Positions 1 to 9,816 of a stretch of DNA of 64,000 nucleotides are shown piece after piece. Under the pieces are notes generated by a model. The model was not told where the DNA came from. It ran no database searches and saw only the letters and a list, made by a program, of their open reading frames with translations. A program made the position numbers and the translations under genes. This stretch comes from Streptomyces sp. NBC_01460 (lineage in GTDB: Bacteria; Actinomycetota; Actinomycetes; Streptomycetales; Streptomycetaceae), in assembly GCF_036227405.1 (NCBI RefSeq), contig NZ_CP109473.1, positions 5,518,001 through 5,582,000 on the forward strand. Reading direction: 5' to 3'. The first letter of the stretch is position 1; every line of letters begins with the position of its first letter.

Positions 1-683
1 TCTCCGAGGACGCCGAGCTGCGGGCCACCGCAGAGGCCACCGGGGTCGGCGACCTGCTGGAGATCGAGCGGCTCGGCCGCCGGGCCCCGCGCGCCCACCC
101 CGGCCTCAACGTCACGGTGGTGCGCCCCACGGTCCTGGTCGGCGGGACGGACACGGCGCTCACCCGGTACTTCGAGTCCCCCAGGCTGCTGGTCGTCGCC
201 GGGTCCCGGCCGGCCTGGCAGTTCTGTCACGTGGACGACCTGGTGACCGCCCTGGAGTACGCCGCTCTCGAGAAGATCGAGGGCGAGTTCGCGGTCGGCT
301 GCGACGGCTGGCTCGAACAGGAGGAGGTGGAGGAGCTCTCCGGGGTACGGCGCATGGAACTGCCGTCCGCCGTCGCCCTCGGCGCCGCCGCCCGGCTGCA
401 CCGGATCGGCCTCACTCCCTCACCGGCGGGCGACCTCGCCTACACCATGCACCCCTGGGTGGTCAGTGTGAGCCGGCTGCACGACGCGGGATGGCGCCCC
501 AGGTGGACCAACGAGGAGGTCCTGGCGGCGCTCCTGGAAGAGGTGGAGGGGCGCCACACGGTCGCCGGCCGGCGGCTCGGCCGCAAGGACGCCACCGCGG
601 CGGGGGCGGCGGGGGCGACCGTTGCGCTGCTCGGTACGGCGGCGCTGGTCCGGCGGGCCCGCAAGGCACGCCGTCGTTTCTGA
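1..683 (+). CDS. SDR-family NAD(P)-dependent epimerase/oxidoreductase, C-terminal part
   Basis: The gene enters from the left edge; the frame is open from base 3 and gives 226 residues before the stop. The visible part matches the back half of extended SDR proteins: a VRPTVLVGG stretch after the central strand, then WQFCHVDDLVTAL, the usual substrate-side segment of NAD-dependent epimerases. The N-terminal Rossmann GxxGxxG and the YxxxK motifs lie outside the window, so activity cannot be judged. The last 35 residues hold an Ala/Gly-rich hydrophobic stretch followed by an Arg/Lys tail, possibly a C-terminal membrane anchor or simply a basic tail. It is co-directional with moaE 135 bases downstream. 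The family is clear; the substrate is unknown. Confidence 0.8.
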   Translation, partial: SEDAELRATAEATGVGDLLEIERLGRRAPRAHPGLNVTVVRPTVLVGGTDTALTRYFESPRLLVVAGSRPAWQFCHVDDLVTALEYAALEKIEGEFAVGCDGWLEQEEVEELSGVRRMELPSAVALGAAARLHRIGLTPSPAGDLAYTMHPWVVSVSRLHDAGWRPRWTNEEVLAALLEEVEGRHTVAGRRLGRKDATAAGAAGATVALLGTAALVRRARKARRRF

Positions 684-818
684 CCGGGCGGAGGCCCGGG
701 CGCCGGTCCGTGGAGCGGGCCGGGCGGCCCCGCCTGGTAGGAGGCTCCAAGCAGGCCGGCACCCCACCGGTCGAAAGCGCTATTCCGCGATACCGCTGAC
801 GTGCGGCACGATGGCCCC

Positions 819-1280
<462 letters not shown>

Positions 1281-1407
1281 GCGCAAACCGCCCCGGGCCG
1301 CATCAGCCCCGATTTGCGTAACCGCACCCCTGCCGTGAGCGTTGGTCCTGCAACTGGTTAATCTTCTGATCGTCAGTTGCGGTCGCTCATGGGGCAGGGA
1401 GGTCGTG

Positions 1408-1578
1408 ATGGCAGCACTCGCTTGGCTGTTGATTCCACTTATAGCCGCTCTCGGCGCGGCGATATGGGGAGGGTGGGCAGCCCGCAATCGAACGACCGGC
1501 GACGTCACCGAACTCGCCGGCTACGCCAGGTTCCGTGAAGCGATGGAGAAGTCGCACTCCGGTTCCGAGGCCGTCTGA
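1408..1578 (+). CDS. Small single-pass membrane protein, 56 aa
   Basis: ATG at 1408 is preceded by a good ribosome-binding site (CAGGGAGG, 1395-1402). The protein has one hydrophobic helix at residues 4-22, rich in Ala, Leu and Ile, followed by a charged cytoplasmic-type tail with a GDVTELAGYARFREAMEK segment. An upstream in-frame GTG at 1342 would add 22 residues but lacks a comparable ribosome-binding site. It sits between moaE and the Lon-type protease gene. I do not recognise a function; short proteins of this form are conserved in Streptomyces at this position as far as I can recall. Confidence 0.6.
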   Translation: MAALAWLLIPLIAALGAAIWGGWAARNRTTGDVTELAGYARFREAMEKSHSGSEAV

Positions 1579-1747
1579 GACTCCGCAGCCGTACGCGGTT
1601 GCCAATTCCGCATTCGCTCCGCCGGGCGCAGCCCGCGCGACGAGCGCGCACGCGACGCCTCCCGGACCTGCCGGACACCTCGGCCGTCCGCCCCGTACGG
1701 ACCGGCCCCGACGGTGCACTGACAGGCCGTTCCCGTACTGTCGTTCC

Positions 1748-2854
1748 ATGCCACGCCGCACCGCGACGATGCTCGCCTCCACCCTCATCCTGATCGCGCT
1801 GCTCTGCGCAGGCGTGCTGATCCGCGTGCCGTACTCGGAGATGTCTCCCGGTCCGACCGTGAACACGCTCGGCGACGCACGGGGCGAGCCGGTGCTGCAC
1901 ATCAGCGGGCACAAGACGTACCCGACGTCCGGGAACCTCAACATGACCACGGTCCGGGTCACCGGCGCGGACTACGACATGAACATCGTCGAGGCCGTGT
2001 ACGGCTGGCTGGCCCACGACAGCGTGGTCGTGCCGCACGACACCCTCTACCCGGACGGCAAGACCGAGGAGGAGTCGACCCAGGAGAACGCCGAGGAGTT
2101 CAGCCTGTCCCAGGAGAGCGCCAAGGTGGCGGCCCTGGAGGAGCTGAAGATCCCCGTCACCTCCCGTGTGGTCGTCTCCACCGTCGTGAAGGACAGCGCC
2201 GCCGAGGGCGTGCTGCACGCGGGCGATGTGATCAAGGCCGTCGACGGCGCGGCCGTCGAGCGGCCCGAGGACGTCGCGAAGCTCGTCACGAAGCACGAGC
2301 CCGGAGAGGACGTCGTCTTCACGGTCATCCCCGCGAAGACCGCTGCCGCCGCCGAGAAGGCGGGCAAGGAGCCCGAGGGCTCCAAGGACGTCACCCTCAC
2401 CACGCGGAAGGCGCCCGAGGACCCCTCTAACCCCTCCGAGGACCGGGCGATCGTCGGGATCCAGGCAGGGACCGACCACACCTTCCCGTTCGAGATCGAC
2501 ATCAAGCTCGCCGACGTCGGCGGACCGAGCGCCGGCCTGATGTTCTCGCTGGGCATCATCGACAAGCTGACACCCGGAAAGCTGACGGGCGGCAAGTTCA
2601 TCGCGGGCACCGGCACCATCGACGACGACGGCAAGGTCGGCCCCATCGGTGGCATCAACATGAAGCTGGTCGGCGCGCGCGACGCGGGCGCCAGGTACTT
2701 CCTCACCCCGGACGACAACTGTGCCGCCGCGGCGTCCGACACCCCGGGCGGCCTCACCCTGGTGAGGGTGAAGACCCTGGACGACGCGAAGAAGTCCCTG
2801 GAGAAGATCCGGGCGGGGGACACGGCCGGCCTGCCGGGCTGTTCGGCGGGCTGA
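1748..2854 (+). CDS. PDZ-domain Lon-type (S16) serine protease, YlbL family
   Basis: A 368-residue protein with an N-terminal signal anchor (residues 7-22), a PDZ domain around residues 140-195 (SRVVVSTVVKDSAAEGVLHAG), and a C-terminal Lon proteolytic domain without the ATPase part. The catalytic pair is visible: Ser261 in GGPSAGL and Lys306 in GGINMKLVGAR, the 45-residue spacing of Lon Ser-Lys dyads. Family members (YlbL/SdrC-like) are membrane-anchored extracytoplasmic proteases. ATG 1748 puts the signal anchor at the N-terminus; the frame is open further upstream but those codons do not look coding. The gene is convergent with the next gene, 21 bases away. Confidence 0.9.
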   Translation: MPRRTATMLASTLILIALLCAGVLIRVPYSEMSPGPTVNTLGDARGEPVLHISGHKTYPTSGNLNMTTVRVTGADYDMNIVEAVYGWLAHDSVVVPHDTLYPDGKTEEESTQENAEEFSLSQESAKVAALEELKIPVTSRVVVSTVVKDSAAEGVLHAGDVIKAVDGAAVERPEDVAKLVTKHEPGEDVVFTVIPAKTAAAAEKAGKEPEGSKDVTLTTRKAPEDPSNPSEDRAIVGIQAGTDHTFPFEIDIKLADVGGPSAGLMFSLGIIDKLTPGKLTGGKFIAGTGTIDDDGKVGPIGGINMKLVGARDAGARYFLTPDDNCAAAASDTPGGLTLVRVKTLDDAKKSLEKIRAGDTAGLPGCSAG

Positions 2855-2875
2855 GGCCGGCCCCCGCCGCGGGGG

Positions 2876-3445
2876 TCAGGACTCGAAGGTGGCCGCGAGC
2901 GCCTCGGCCAGCCCCGGGACCAGCCCCGCACCGGTCAGGACCTCGGTCGGGGAGTCCTTCTCCCGCAGGCGCACCGCAGAGTCCCTGGCGCCGTCCCGCA
3001 GGACCGCCACGGTCATCCGGACCTCCTGCCGGTCCGGGTGCCCGGAGACCCACTTGGTCAGCTGGGCGTCGGACAGGCCGTCCGGTACGGAGGCCTCCGC
3101 GGACGGCGGCAGCATCATCCGCTCCACGGTCATCGCACAGCCGACCACGGCGTCGGGCCAGGCGATCGTGGCGAGGAACTCGTCCAGCGCGGTGCCGGCG
3201 GGAAGCTCCTCCTGCTCGACGGGGGTGAGGGCGGCGGTCGTGGAAGCGGTGTCGTCGAGGCCGAGCTGGGCGGCGAGGCCCGGCTCGTGGGCACGCAGCC
3301 GGGCGGTGTCGACCAAGGCGAACAGCCGGGCGGGCTGGTCCCAGCCGAGACTGGCCGCATAGGTGTCGATTTCGAGGACGGCGACGGTGAGTGGGCTCGC
3401 GGCCATCGGAGGGCCTGAGGGGGAAACGTTGGGCATGCCCAACAT
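2876..3445 (-). CDS. PPA1309-family conserved actinobacterial protein
   Basis: A 189-residue soluble protein recognised as the actinobacterial PPA1309 family by its opening LTVAVLEIDTYAASLGWDQPARLFALVDT and the VERMMLPP segment near the middle. Function is unknown; no catalytic motif, signal peptide or membrane segment is visible. Start chosen at ATG 3445, four bases after an AGGAGG; a second ATG at 3436 is also possible. It is divergent from the UPF0182 gene, and the two share a 127-base promoter region. The pairing of a PPA1309 gene back to back with a UPF0182 gene is a conserved actinobacterial arrangement as I recall it. Confidence 0.75.
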   Translation of the reverse strand: MLGMPNVSPSGPPMAASPLTVAVLEIDTYAASLGWDQPARLFALVDTARLRAHEPGLAAQLGLDDTASTTAALTPVEQEELPAGTALDEFLATIAWPDAVVGCAMTVERMMLPPSAEASVPDGLSDAQLTKWVSGHPDRQEVRMTVAVLRDGARDSAVRLREKDSPTEVLTGAGLVPGLAEALAATFES

Positions 3446-3572
3446 CCTGCCTCCTTCTGCCCCGGGAACGGGAACTAGGTAAAGCCTCAGTAAGTTGCAT
3501 AGGTGGGCTCTACGATCGCTGGGCCTGCTCCACACGACCGCGAACTTCGAGGTGCGCACGTTGGCTTTCCAG

Positions 3573-6497
3573 ATGCCGGACCGCGGCGGAGGCCCGACCG
3601 GGCCACGGATCAGAGTCGGCCGCCCGTCCCGGCGCGTCCGTACCCTGCTCATGACATTGGGCGTCCTGGCGGTTCTCGCCATGGCCTTCGTCATGTTCGC
3701 CGGGTTCTGGACGGACTGGCTCTGGTACAGGTCGGTCGCGTTTTCATCCGTCTTCACCACCACTCTGTGGACCAAGATCGGGCTGTTCCTCGTCTTCGGA
3801 CTGCTGATGGCCGTCGCCATCGGTGTGAACGTCTGGCTCGCGCACCGGCTCCGGCCGCCGCTGAGCGCGATGTCGCTGGAGCAGCAGAGCCTGGACCGTT
3901 ACCGGATGAGTGTCGCCCCCTACAAGAAGTGGGTGCTGCTCGCGGTCACCGCCCTCGTCGGGCTGATCGCCGGTGCCTCCGCGTCGGGCCAGTGGCGCAC
4001 ATGGCTGATGTACGTCAACGGCGTGTCGTTCGGGCAGAAGGACCCCCAGTTCAAGCTGGACGTCTCCTTCTACGCCTTCGACCTGCCGTGGTACCGCTTC
4101 CTGCTCGGGTTCGGCTTCGCCGCCGTGGTGCTGTCGCTGATCGCGGCTGCGCTGACCCACTACCTCTACGGCGGGCTGCGGGTCACCAGCCCTGGCGCGC
4201 GGGCCACGGGTGCGGCCACCGGCCACCTCTCCGTGCTGCTCGGCGTCTTCGTCGCGCTGAAGGCCGTGGCGTACTGGCTCGACCGGTACGGCCTGGCCGT
4301 GAAGTCCAGTGACTTCAAGGCCACGGACAACTGGACCGGCCTGCGGTACGTCGACGCCAACGCCTATCTGCCGGCGAAGACGATCCTGTTCTGCATCGCC
4401 GTGATCTGCGCCGTGCTCTTCTTCGCGACCCTCTGGCGGCGCACCTGGCAGCTGCCGGTGATCGGCTTCGGGCTGATGGTCCTGTCGGCGATCCTGATCG
4501 GCGGCCTCTATCCGGCGATCGTGCAGAAGTTCCAGGTCCAGCCCAACGAACAGGCCAAGGAAGCGCCGTTCATCCGGAAGAACATCGACGCGACGCGTGA
4601 TGCCTACGACATCGACGACGCGCAGGTGGACGACTACTCCGGCAAGAGCACCACGACGGACGAAGCCGCGCTCCGTACCGCCGCGGGCGAGGCCGCGAGC
4701 TACCGGGTGATGGATCCGAACGTCGTCTCCCCGGCCTTCCAGCAGCTCCAGCAGAGGAGGAACTACTACCAGTTCCCCAGGACGCTGGACGTCGACCGCT
4801 ACAAGGGCGAGGACGGCAAGGAGCAGGACACCGTCATCGGCCTGCGCGAGCTCAACCTCGACGGTCTCCCGAAGCGGAACTGGATCAACGACCACTTCAC
4901 GTACACCCACGGCTACGGTGCCATCGCGGCCCGGGGCACCACGACGGGCACCAACCCGGCCGGGTCCCCGGACTTCACGGAGTCGGGTCTCCCGACCACC
5001 GGCGAGCTGGGGGAGTACGAGCAGCGGATCTACTACGGCGAGAAGACCGAGCAGTACTCCATCGTCGGCGGGCCCCAGAAGGAGCTCGACTACGAGGAGG
5101 ACGGCGAGAAGACCACCAGCTACAAGGGTGACAGCGGGGTCAGTCTCTCCAACGCCTTCAACCGCGCCGCCTACGCGGTGTCCATGAGCGAGCCGCAGAT
5201 CCTGTATTCCGGGGCCATCGGCGAGGGATCGCGCATCCTGTACAACCGGACACCCAAGGAGCGCGTCGAGGCTGTCGCCCCCTGGCTGACCATCGACGGC
5301 GACGCCTATCCGGCGGTCGTCGGCAAGCGCATCCAGTGGGTCGTCGACGCGTACACCACGACCAACGGTTACCCGTACGCCTCGCGTACGACGCTCGGTG
5401 ACACCACGGCCGACTCGCTGACCACCAACCAGCGCGCGGTCGTCGCCCAGCAGAACCAGGTCAACTACATCCGCAACTCGGTGAAGGCCACCGTCGACGC
5501 CTACACCGGCAAGGTCACGCTCTACGAGTGGGACACCAAGGACCCGGTGCTCAAGACGTGGCGCAAGGCCTTCCCCGGGACCGTGAAGTCCCGGGGCGAC
5601 ATCCCGCAGGACCTGATGGACCACCTGCGGTACCCGCAGGACCTGTTCAAGGTCCAGCGGGAGCTCCTCACGCGCTACCACGTCGAGGATCCCGCGCAGT
5701 TCTACAGCGGCAGTGACGCCTGGCAGGTGCCGGACGACCCCACCAACAAGGAGCCCGGGGCCGTCCCGCCGTACTACCTGAGCATGAAGATGCCGGGCCA
5801 GGACACGCAGAAGTTCTCCCTGACCACGACGTTCACACCGAGAGGGCGGCCCAACCTCGGGGCGTTCATGGCGGTGGACGCGGACGCGGCGGGCAAGGAC
5901 TACGGCACGATAAGACTGCTGAGAGTCACCACCACCGTGAAGGGCCCCGGCCAGGTACAGAGTGAGCTCAACGGCAACGACGACGTCGCCGAGTTCGTGA
6001 GAAACCTCAAGGGGACCGACTCGGACATCGAGTACGGCAACCTGCTGACGGTGCCGCTCGACGGGGGCTTCCTCTACATCGAACCGGTGTACACGCGCGG
6101 TGGCACGCAGAACTATCCGCTGCTGCGCAAGGTGGCCGCCTCGTACGGGTCGAAGATCGTCTTCGAGAACAGTCTCGGGGAGGCGCTCAACGCGGTCTTC
6201 GGGGTCGAGGGGTCCGATCCGACCACGCCACCGACGGAGCCGACCGAGCCACCGGGTGACACCACGGAGCCGCCGGCCACCGGGGACGCCGCCCTGAAGA
6301 AGGCCATCGCGGACGCCCAGCAGGCGTACACGGACGGTGAGGCGGCCCTCAAGGAGCAGGACTGGGAGGCCTACGGCAAGGCCCAGGAGGCCCTGCAGGA
6401 AGCCCTGGAGAAGGCGGCCGCGGCCCAGCCCGAGTCCGGCTCCGGCCCAGGGGCCGAGGGTGCGGAGAAGCCCGCGGGCGACGACCAGGGCAGCTGA
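3573..6497 (+). CDS. UPF0182 (COG1615) large integral membrane protein
   Basis: A 974-residue protein of the actinobacterial/cyanobacterial UPF0182 family. About seven hydrophobic helices lie in the first 320 residues (for example around residues 22-40 and 60-85), followed by a large extracytoplasmic domain containing family segments such as [15 protein letters not shown] and [13 protein letters not shown]. The C-terminus is a Pro/Thr/Glu-rich linker and a predicted helical tail rich in Ala, Glu and Gln that could form a coiled coil. Biochemical function is unknown. ATG 3573 was chosen from family length; the frame is open to 3495. An initiator tRNA gene begins 42 bases after the stop. Confidence 0.88.
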   Translation: MPDRGGGPTGPRIRVGRPSRRVRTLLMTLGVLAVLAMAFVMFAGFWTDWLWYRSVAFSSVFTTTLWTKIGLFLVFGLLMAVAIGVNVWLAHRLRPPLSAMSLEQQSLDRYRMSVAPYKKWVLLAVTALVGLIAGASASGQWRTWLMYVNGVSFGQKDPQFKLDVSFYAFDLPWYRFLLGFGFAAVVLSLIAAALTHYLYGGLRVTSPGARATGAATGHLSVLLGVFVALKAVAYWLDRYGLAVKSSDFKATDNWTGLRYVDANAYLPAKTILFCIAVICAVLFFATLWRRTWQLPVIGFGLMVLSAILIGGLYPAIVQKFQVQPNEQAKEAPFIRKNIDATRDAYDIDDAQVDDYSGKSTTTDEAALRTAAGEAASYRVMDPNVVSPAFQQLQQRRNYYQFPRTLDVDRYKGEDGKEQDTVIGLRELNLDGLPKRNWINDHFTYTHGYGAIAARGTTTGTNPAGSPDFTESGLPTTGELGEYEQRIYYGEKTEQYSIVGGPQKELDYEEDGEKTTSYKGDSGVSLSNAFNRAAYAVSMSEPQILYSGAIGEGSRILYNRTPKERVEAVAPWLTIDGDAYPAVVGKRIQWVVDAYTTTNGYPYASRTTLGDTTADSLTTNQRAVVAQQNQVNYIRNSVKATVDAYTGKVTLYEWDTKDPVLKTWRKAFPGTVKSRGDIPQDLMDHLRYPQDLFKVQRELLTRYHVEDPAQFYSGSDAWQVPDDPTNKEPGAVPPYYLSMKMPGQDTQKFSLTTTFTPRGRPNLGAFMAVDADAAGKDYGTIRLLRVTTTVKGPGQVQSELNGNDDVAEFVRNLKGTDSDIEYGNLLTVPLDGGFLYIEPVYTRGGTQNYPLLRKVAASYGSKIVFENSLGEALNAVFGVEGSDPTTPPTEPTEPPGDTTEPPATGDAALKKAIADAQQAYTDGEAALKEQDWEAYGKAQEALQEALEKAAAAQPESGSGPGAEGAEKPAGDDQGS

Positions 6498-6504
6498 GAA
6501 AGGT

Positions 6505-6549
6505 CCACCCCGCGTCGTGGTATGGTTTGAACACAACGACGCGGGGTGG
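6505..6549 (+). repeat. 14-bp inverted repeat spanning the 5' end of the first initiator tRNA
   Basis: Bases 6505-6518 (CCACCCCGCGTCGT) are the exact reverse complement of 6536-6549 (ACGACGCGGGGTGG), which includes the first ten bases of the tRNA. A transcript reading through from the upstream gene could fold its tRNA 5' end into this hairpin with a 17-base loop. The loop contains TATGGT (6521-6526), a possible -10 element for the tRNA. The same arrangement is not present at the second tRNA copy. Confidence 0.6.
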
Positions 6550-6613
6550 AGCAGCTCGGTAGCTCGCTGGGCTCATAACCCAGAGGTCGCAGGTTCAAAT
6601 CCTGTCCCCGCTA
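6540..6613 (+). tRNA. Initiator tRNA-fMet (CAT), copy 1
   Basis: A 74-base cloverleaf with anticodon CAT. Initiator features are clear: position 1 is C facing U72 (no Watson-Crick pair at the acceptor end), and the anticodon stem carries three consecutive G:C pairs (GGG/CCC). The T-loop TTCAAAT and D-loop AGCTCGGTAG are normal. CCA is not encoded. It is identical to the copy at 9050-9123 and is followed by a strong hairpin terminator. Confidence 0.97.
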
Positions 6614-6623
6614 CTGAAAGGTG

Positions 6624-6653
6624 AAGGCCCGGATCCTTTGGGATCCGGGCCTT
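6624..6653 (+). terminator. Rho-independent-type terminator of tRNA-fMet copy 1
   Basis: Perfect 13-bp stem AAGGCCCGGATCC / GGATCCGGGCCTT with a TTTG loop, beginning 10 bases after the tRNA and followed by TGTCAT. The stem core GGCCCGGATCC is repeated in the terminator of the second tRNA copy. Confidence 0.85.
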
Positions 6654-6825
6654 TGTCATGTCGTGAGTCGTTTTCTCAACTTGTCGGAGTGAAGTGCGGT
6701 TCGCGGGGCACGAGTTGGGATCAACCGTGTTTCACTTGTCTCTCTGTGGGCATGTCGACAAAGCGCCGAAGTGACCTCACTGGCCGCGGTATTCCAGGTG
6801 TACGCGGGTTGCGGGTGGTGGGACG

Positions 6826-8901
6826 ATGGTATTTATGGGGGACAGGGCAACTCTGTTGGAGACAGGGCGGTTTGTGCAGCGACGCGGCCGGACGACGGAA
6901 AAAGAGGCAGATGCGGCATTCGCCGCTGCCCCGGCCGGGACCGTTGACACCGCCGACGGTGCTCTCGAGGCCGCCGTCGTCACCGCGGACATCATCGATG
7001 CGACCGACGCCGTCGAGAGCGCCGGCGCCGCCGGAGGCACGGACGCCACCGGGAGCGCGGACACCACGGACACCGACACCGCGGATCACGCCGACGAGAC
7101 CGAGGCCCGCCACCGGCGGGGAGCGGAGGCCGGCGACACGGCGTCGATGAGCGTCCTGGGCGCTCTCCTGCTGCGCCGCGGGGACCTGGACGGCGCCGAG
7201 GCCCACCTGCGCGCCGCGACGGCCGAGGGCGACCGCGCCGCCGCGAACAACCTCGGCGTCCTTCTCCATCAGAGGGGATACGCGGACGAGGCGGCCGGGT
7301 GGTGGCGCATCGCCGCCGTCGCCGGTTCCGCCGCGGCCGCGCACGCCCTCGGGCGCCACTTCCGGGAGCGCGGGGACGAGCCCGGCGCCGAGTACTGGCT
7401 GCGTCAGTCCGCCGAGCAGGGTCACGCGCTGGGTGCGTACGCCCTGGCCGATCTGCTGGAGCACCGCGGCGACGTGGGCGCCGAGCGCTGGCTGCGCGCG
7501 GCGGCGGAACAGGGACACCGGGAGGCCGCGTACCGACTCGCGCGGACGATCGAGCGCAACGCGGTCGGCGACGCCCATGACGCCTTCGGCCTGGGCCGTG
7601 GGATGGGCCGCGGCATGGGCGAAGGCCGGCGGGTGCTCGACAGCGGTGCGCCGTCGAAGCGGGACAGCCCCGTCGCGGGCCCCGACTCCGGCCGGGTCGG
7701 CGAGGCCGAGCAGTGGTACCGCCAGGCTGCCGCGCGCGGTCACCGCCGTGCCGCGCTGCACCTCGGATCGATCCTCGAACAGCGCGGGGAGCTGAAGGAG
7801 GCCGGCCGCTGGTACCTCACCGCGGCCAAGGACGGTGAGGCCCGCGCGGCCTGTGCCCTCGGCTTCCTGCTGCGCGACGCCGGTGACGAGGAGAGCGCGG
7901 CCGTCTGGTGGCTCCGTGCCGCCCAGGACGGCGACGGCAACGCCGCCAACGCCCTCGGTGCGCTGCACGCCGCCAGGGGTGAGCAGCAGACGGCCGAGCG
8001 CTGGTACCGGGCCGCGATGGACGCCGGTGACGTCAACGGGGCGTACAACCTCGGCCTGCTCTGCGCCGCTCAGGACCGGATCCCCCAGGCCGAGCAGTGG
8101 TACCGCCGGGCCGCCTACGCCGGGCACCGTGAGGCGGCCAACGCGCTGGCCGTGCTGCTGCTCCAGGCGGGCGACGCGACGGGGGCCGAGCCCTGGTTCT
8201 CCAAGGCGGCCGAGGCCGGAAGCGTGGACGCCGCCTTCAACCTCGGCATCCTGCACGCCGGGCGGGACGAGGACCGCACGGCGCTCGGCTGGTACCAGCG
8301 GGCGGCGGCCGCCGGGCACACCGATGCCGCGCTCCAGGTCGGCATGGCCCTGCTGAGGGACGGCGAGGAGCAGGCGGCCGAACGCCACCTCCGGTGCGCC
8401 GCGGGCGGCGGCAGCGCCGAGGCGGCCTTCCGGCTGGCCGGTGTCCTCGACCTGCGCCAGCCGGCCCCCGGGCCGCCCGCGCTGGGAGAGCCGATGCCGG
8501 AGAAGACCGAGTGCGAGGAGTGGTACGAGAGGGCTGCCGAGCAGGGCCACCGCCGTGCCCAGGTCAGGGCCGGGATGCTCGCGGCCGCGCGCGGCGACAT
8601 GGTGAGCGCCGCCCGCTGGTACCGCGAGGCTGCGGAGTCCGGAAGCCGCAACGGGGCCTTCAACCTCGGCCTGCTGCTCGCCCGGGAGGGCAGCGAACGC
8701 GAGGCGGCCCTGTGGTGGAGCCGCGCCGCCAACGACGGCCACGGCCGGGCGGCCCTGCGCCTCGCGCTGCTCGCCGCGCGGCGCGGCGAGCTCACCGAGG
8801 GGCAGCGCTGGTGTGCCCGTGCGGTCGAGCTGGGTCCGGCGGAGGTGGCGGAGCGGGCCGCGCGGCTGCTCGAGGCGCTGCACCAGGAGCTCACCGCCTG
8901 A
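6826..8901 (+). CDS. Sel1-like/TPR repeat protein
   Basis: A 691-residue soluble protein made almost entirely of about 36-residue helical repeats of the Sel1/TPR type, with recurring A..LG.LL..RGD...A..WYRRAAE.GH pattern from residue about 90 to the end. Residues 15-85 are an Ala/Thr/Asp-rich low-complexity segment. The repeats suggest a protein-protein interaction scaffold; no enzymatic motif is visible. ATG 6826 and ATG 6835 are both possible starts. The gene is bracketed by two identical initiator tRNA genes on the same strand, 212 bases before and 148 bases after. The 6614-6825 gap holds the tRNA terminator and presumably the promoter. Confidence 0.85.
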   Translation: MVFMGDRATLLETGRFVQRRGRTTEKEADAAFAAAPAGTVDTADGALEAAVVTADIIDATDAVESAGAAGGTDATGSADTTDTDTADHADETEARHRRGAEAGDTASMSVLGALLLRRGDLDGAEAHLRAATAEGDRAAANNLGVLLHQRGYADEAAGWWRIAAVAGSAAAAHALGRHFRERGDEPGAEYWLRQSAEQGHALGAYALADLLEHRGDVGAERWLRAAAEQGHREAAYRLARTIERNAVGDAHDAFGLGRGMGRGMGEGRRVLDSGAPSKRDSPVAGPDSGRVGEAEQWYRQAAARGHRRAALHLGSILEQRGELKEAGRWYLTAAKDGEARAACALGFLLRDAGDEESAAVWWLRAAQDGDGNAANALGALHAARGEQQTAERWYRAAMDAGDVNGAYNLGLLCAAQDRIPQAEQWYRRAAYAGHREAANALAVLLLQAGDATGAEPWFSKAAEAGSVDAAFNLGILHAGRDEDRTALGWYQRAAAAGHTDAALQVGMALLRDGEEQAAERHLRCAAGGGSAEAAFRLAGVLDLRQPAPGPPALGEPMPEKTECEEWYERAAEQGHRRAQVRAGMLAAARGDMVSAARWYREAAESGSRNGAFNLGLLLAREGSEREAALWWSRAANDGHGRAALRLALLAARRGELTEGQRWCARAVELGPAEVAERAARLLEALHQELTA

Positions 8902-9049
8902 CGGTGGCCCCGGCCCCGTACACACGGGGGTCCGCCCGGCCCGGGCCACGCGCGCAGGTATCCGCCCGGCCGTCAGCCGTGCGCACAGGTGTCCGGGTAA
9001 GTGATTTGCTCCGGCCGGTGAAGGTGCCGTAGTGTTGCACTCACAACGG

Positions 9050-9123
9050 CGCGGGGTGGAGCAGCTCGGTAGCTCGCTGGGCTCATAACCCAGAGGTCGC
9101 AGGTTCAAATCCTGTCCCCGCTA
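9050..9123 (+). tRNA. Initiator tRNA-fMet (CAT), copy 2
   Basis: Identical in all 74 bases to the copy at 6540-6613: CAT anticodon, C1.U72 mismatch, GGG/CCC anticodon-stem pairs. The upstream flank differs from copy 1, although an imperfect inverted repeat (GCCGT-A-GTG / CAC-A-ACGGC, 9027-9050) again ends at the tRNA 5' end. A strong terminator follows. Confidence 0.97.
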
Positions 9124-9129
9124 CTGAAA

Positions 9130-9169
9130 GACAGAGGCCCGGATCCTTCCAAGGATCCGGGCCTCTGTC
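9130..9169 (+). terminator. Terminator of tRNA-fMet copy 2
   Basis: Long perfect inverted repeat, 19-bp arms 9130-9148 and 9151-9169, with core AGGCCCGGATCC shared with the first tRNA's terminator. It lies between the tRNA and the 3' end of the convergent fur-type gene, so it may act in both directions. Confidence 0.85.
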
Positions 9170-9220
9170 ATATGCCCTCGCAAACGCACCCGCCGGGACG
9201 GACGCGGGGCGGGTGCCCTC

Positions 9221-9640
9221 TCAGGCCGTGGCGGCGCAGTTCGGGCAGATGCCCCGGTAGGTCACCTCGACGTCCGAGACGGTGAAGCCGAAACGCTCGT
9301 CGGCCGGCAGGTCCGCCAGGGGGTCGCCGGCCGGGTGTACGTCCCGGATGGCACCGCAGCGCCCGCACACCAGGTGGTGGTGGGGGCGGTGGGCGTTGGG
9401 GTCGTAACGCTTCGCCCGGCGGTCGGTGGAGACCTCGATGACCTCTCCGAGGGACACCATCTCGCCCAGCGTGTTGTACACGGTGGCGCGTGAGATCTCG
9501 GGGAGCCGCTCGACGGCCCTCGCGTGGACCTCGTCCGCCGTCAGGTGCACATGGTCCCCCTCGAGAACCTCGGCCACCACGCGCCGCTGTGCCGTCATGC
9601 GCCAGCCGCGTCCACGAAGTCGTTCCAGGAGGTCACTCAT
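9221..9640 (-). CDS. Fur/PerR-family transcriptional regulator (CatR-like)
   Basis: A 139-residue Fur-superfamily repressor: N-terminal winged helix (residues 1-80, RMTAQRRVVAEVL and ISRATVYNTLGEM recognition helix), His-rich metal site HRPHHHLVC, and two CxxC pairs (CGRC, CPNC) for structural zinc. It is divergent from the catalase gene with 176 bases between starts, the classic arrangement of Streptomyces peroxide-sensing CatR with catA. From family and context it is likely a metal-dependent peroxide sensor that represses itself and the catalase. A perfect palindrome in the shared promoter is its likely operator. FurA-type iron sensing is the main alternative. Confidence 0.85.
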   Translation of the reverse strand: MSDLLERLRGRGWRMTAQRRVVAEVLEGDHVHLTADEVHARAVERLPEISRATVYNTLGEMVSLGEVIEVSTDRRAKRYDPNAHRPHHHLVCGRCGAIRDVHPAGDPLADLPADERFGFTVSDVEVTYRGICPNCAATA

Positions 9641-9705
9641 GGGGCCCAGCCTAACAGTGGATCGGCCGAGTCCCGAGTAGGTGTGACTTTAGATCCTCAT
9701 TTGAT

Positions 9706-9720
9706 TTGGACAAAGTCCAA
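9706..9720. promoter_or_regulatory. Candidate Fur/CatR operator palindrome
   Basis: Perfect palindrome TTGGAC-AAA-GTCCAA in an AT-richer patch of the intergenic region between the fur-type gene and the catalase. Position and symmetry suit binding of a Fur-family dimer controlling both divergent genes. Assignment to this regulator is inference. Confidence 0.6.
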
Positions 9721-9816
9721 TGTGGGATCGATGGTGAATCGGCCAAGGGCCGGCTGCGGCCGAGAACGGACCGTGCAGGGAGCGACGCTGTGCGGGGAAC
9801 GACGCAGGAGGCGCAC

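Noticed and set aside
1350..1380. GCAACTG/CAGTTGC inverted repeat before the 56-residue membrane protein as an operator
   Set aside because: Only 7-bp arms with a 17-base spacer and no regulator nearby; could be chance.
3744..6536. Very long open frame on the minus strand across the UPF0182 gene
   Set aside because: Antisense to a well-recognised family protein; the translation is Val/Leu/Arg/Gly-rich without family resemblance. High-GC codon bias keeps this frame open.
6721..9108. 795-codon minus-strand frame starting inside the second tRNA
   Set aside because: Complement of the Sel1 repeat gene; its apparent repeats are only the shadow of the real repeats.
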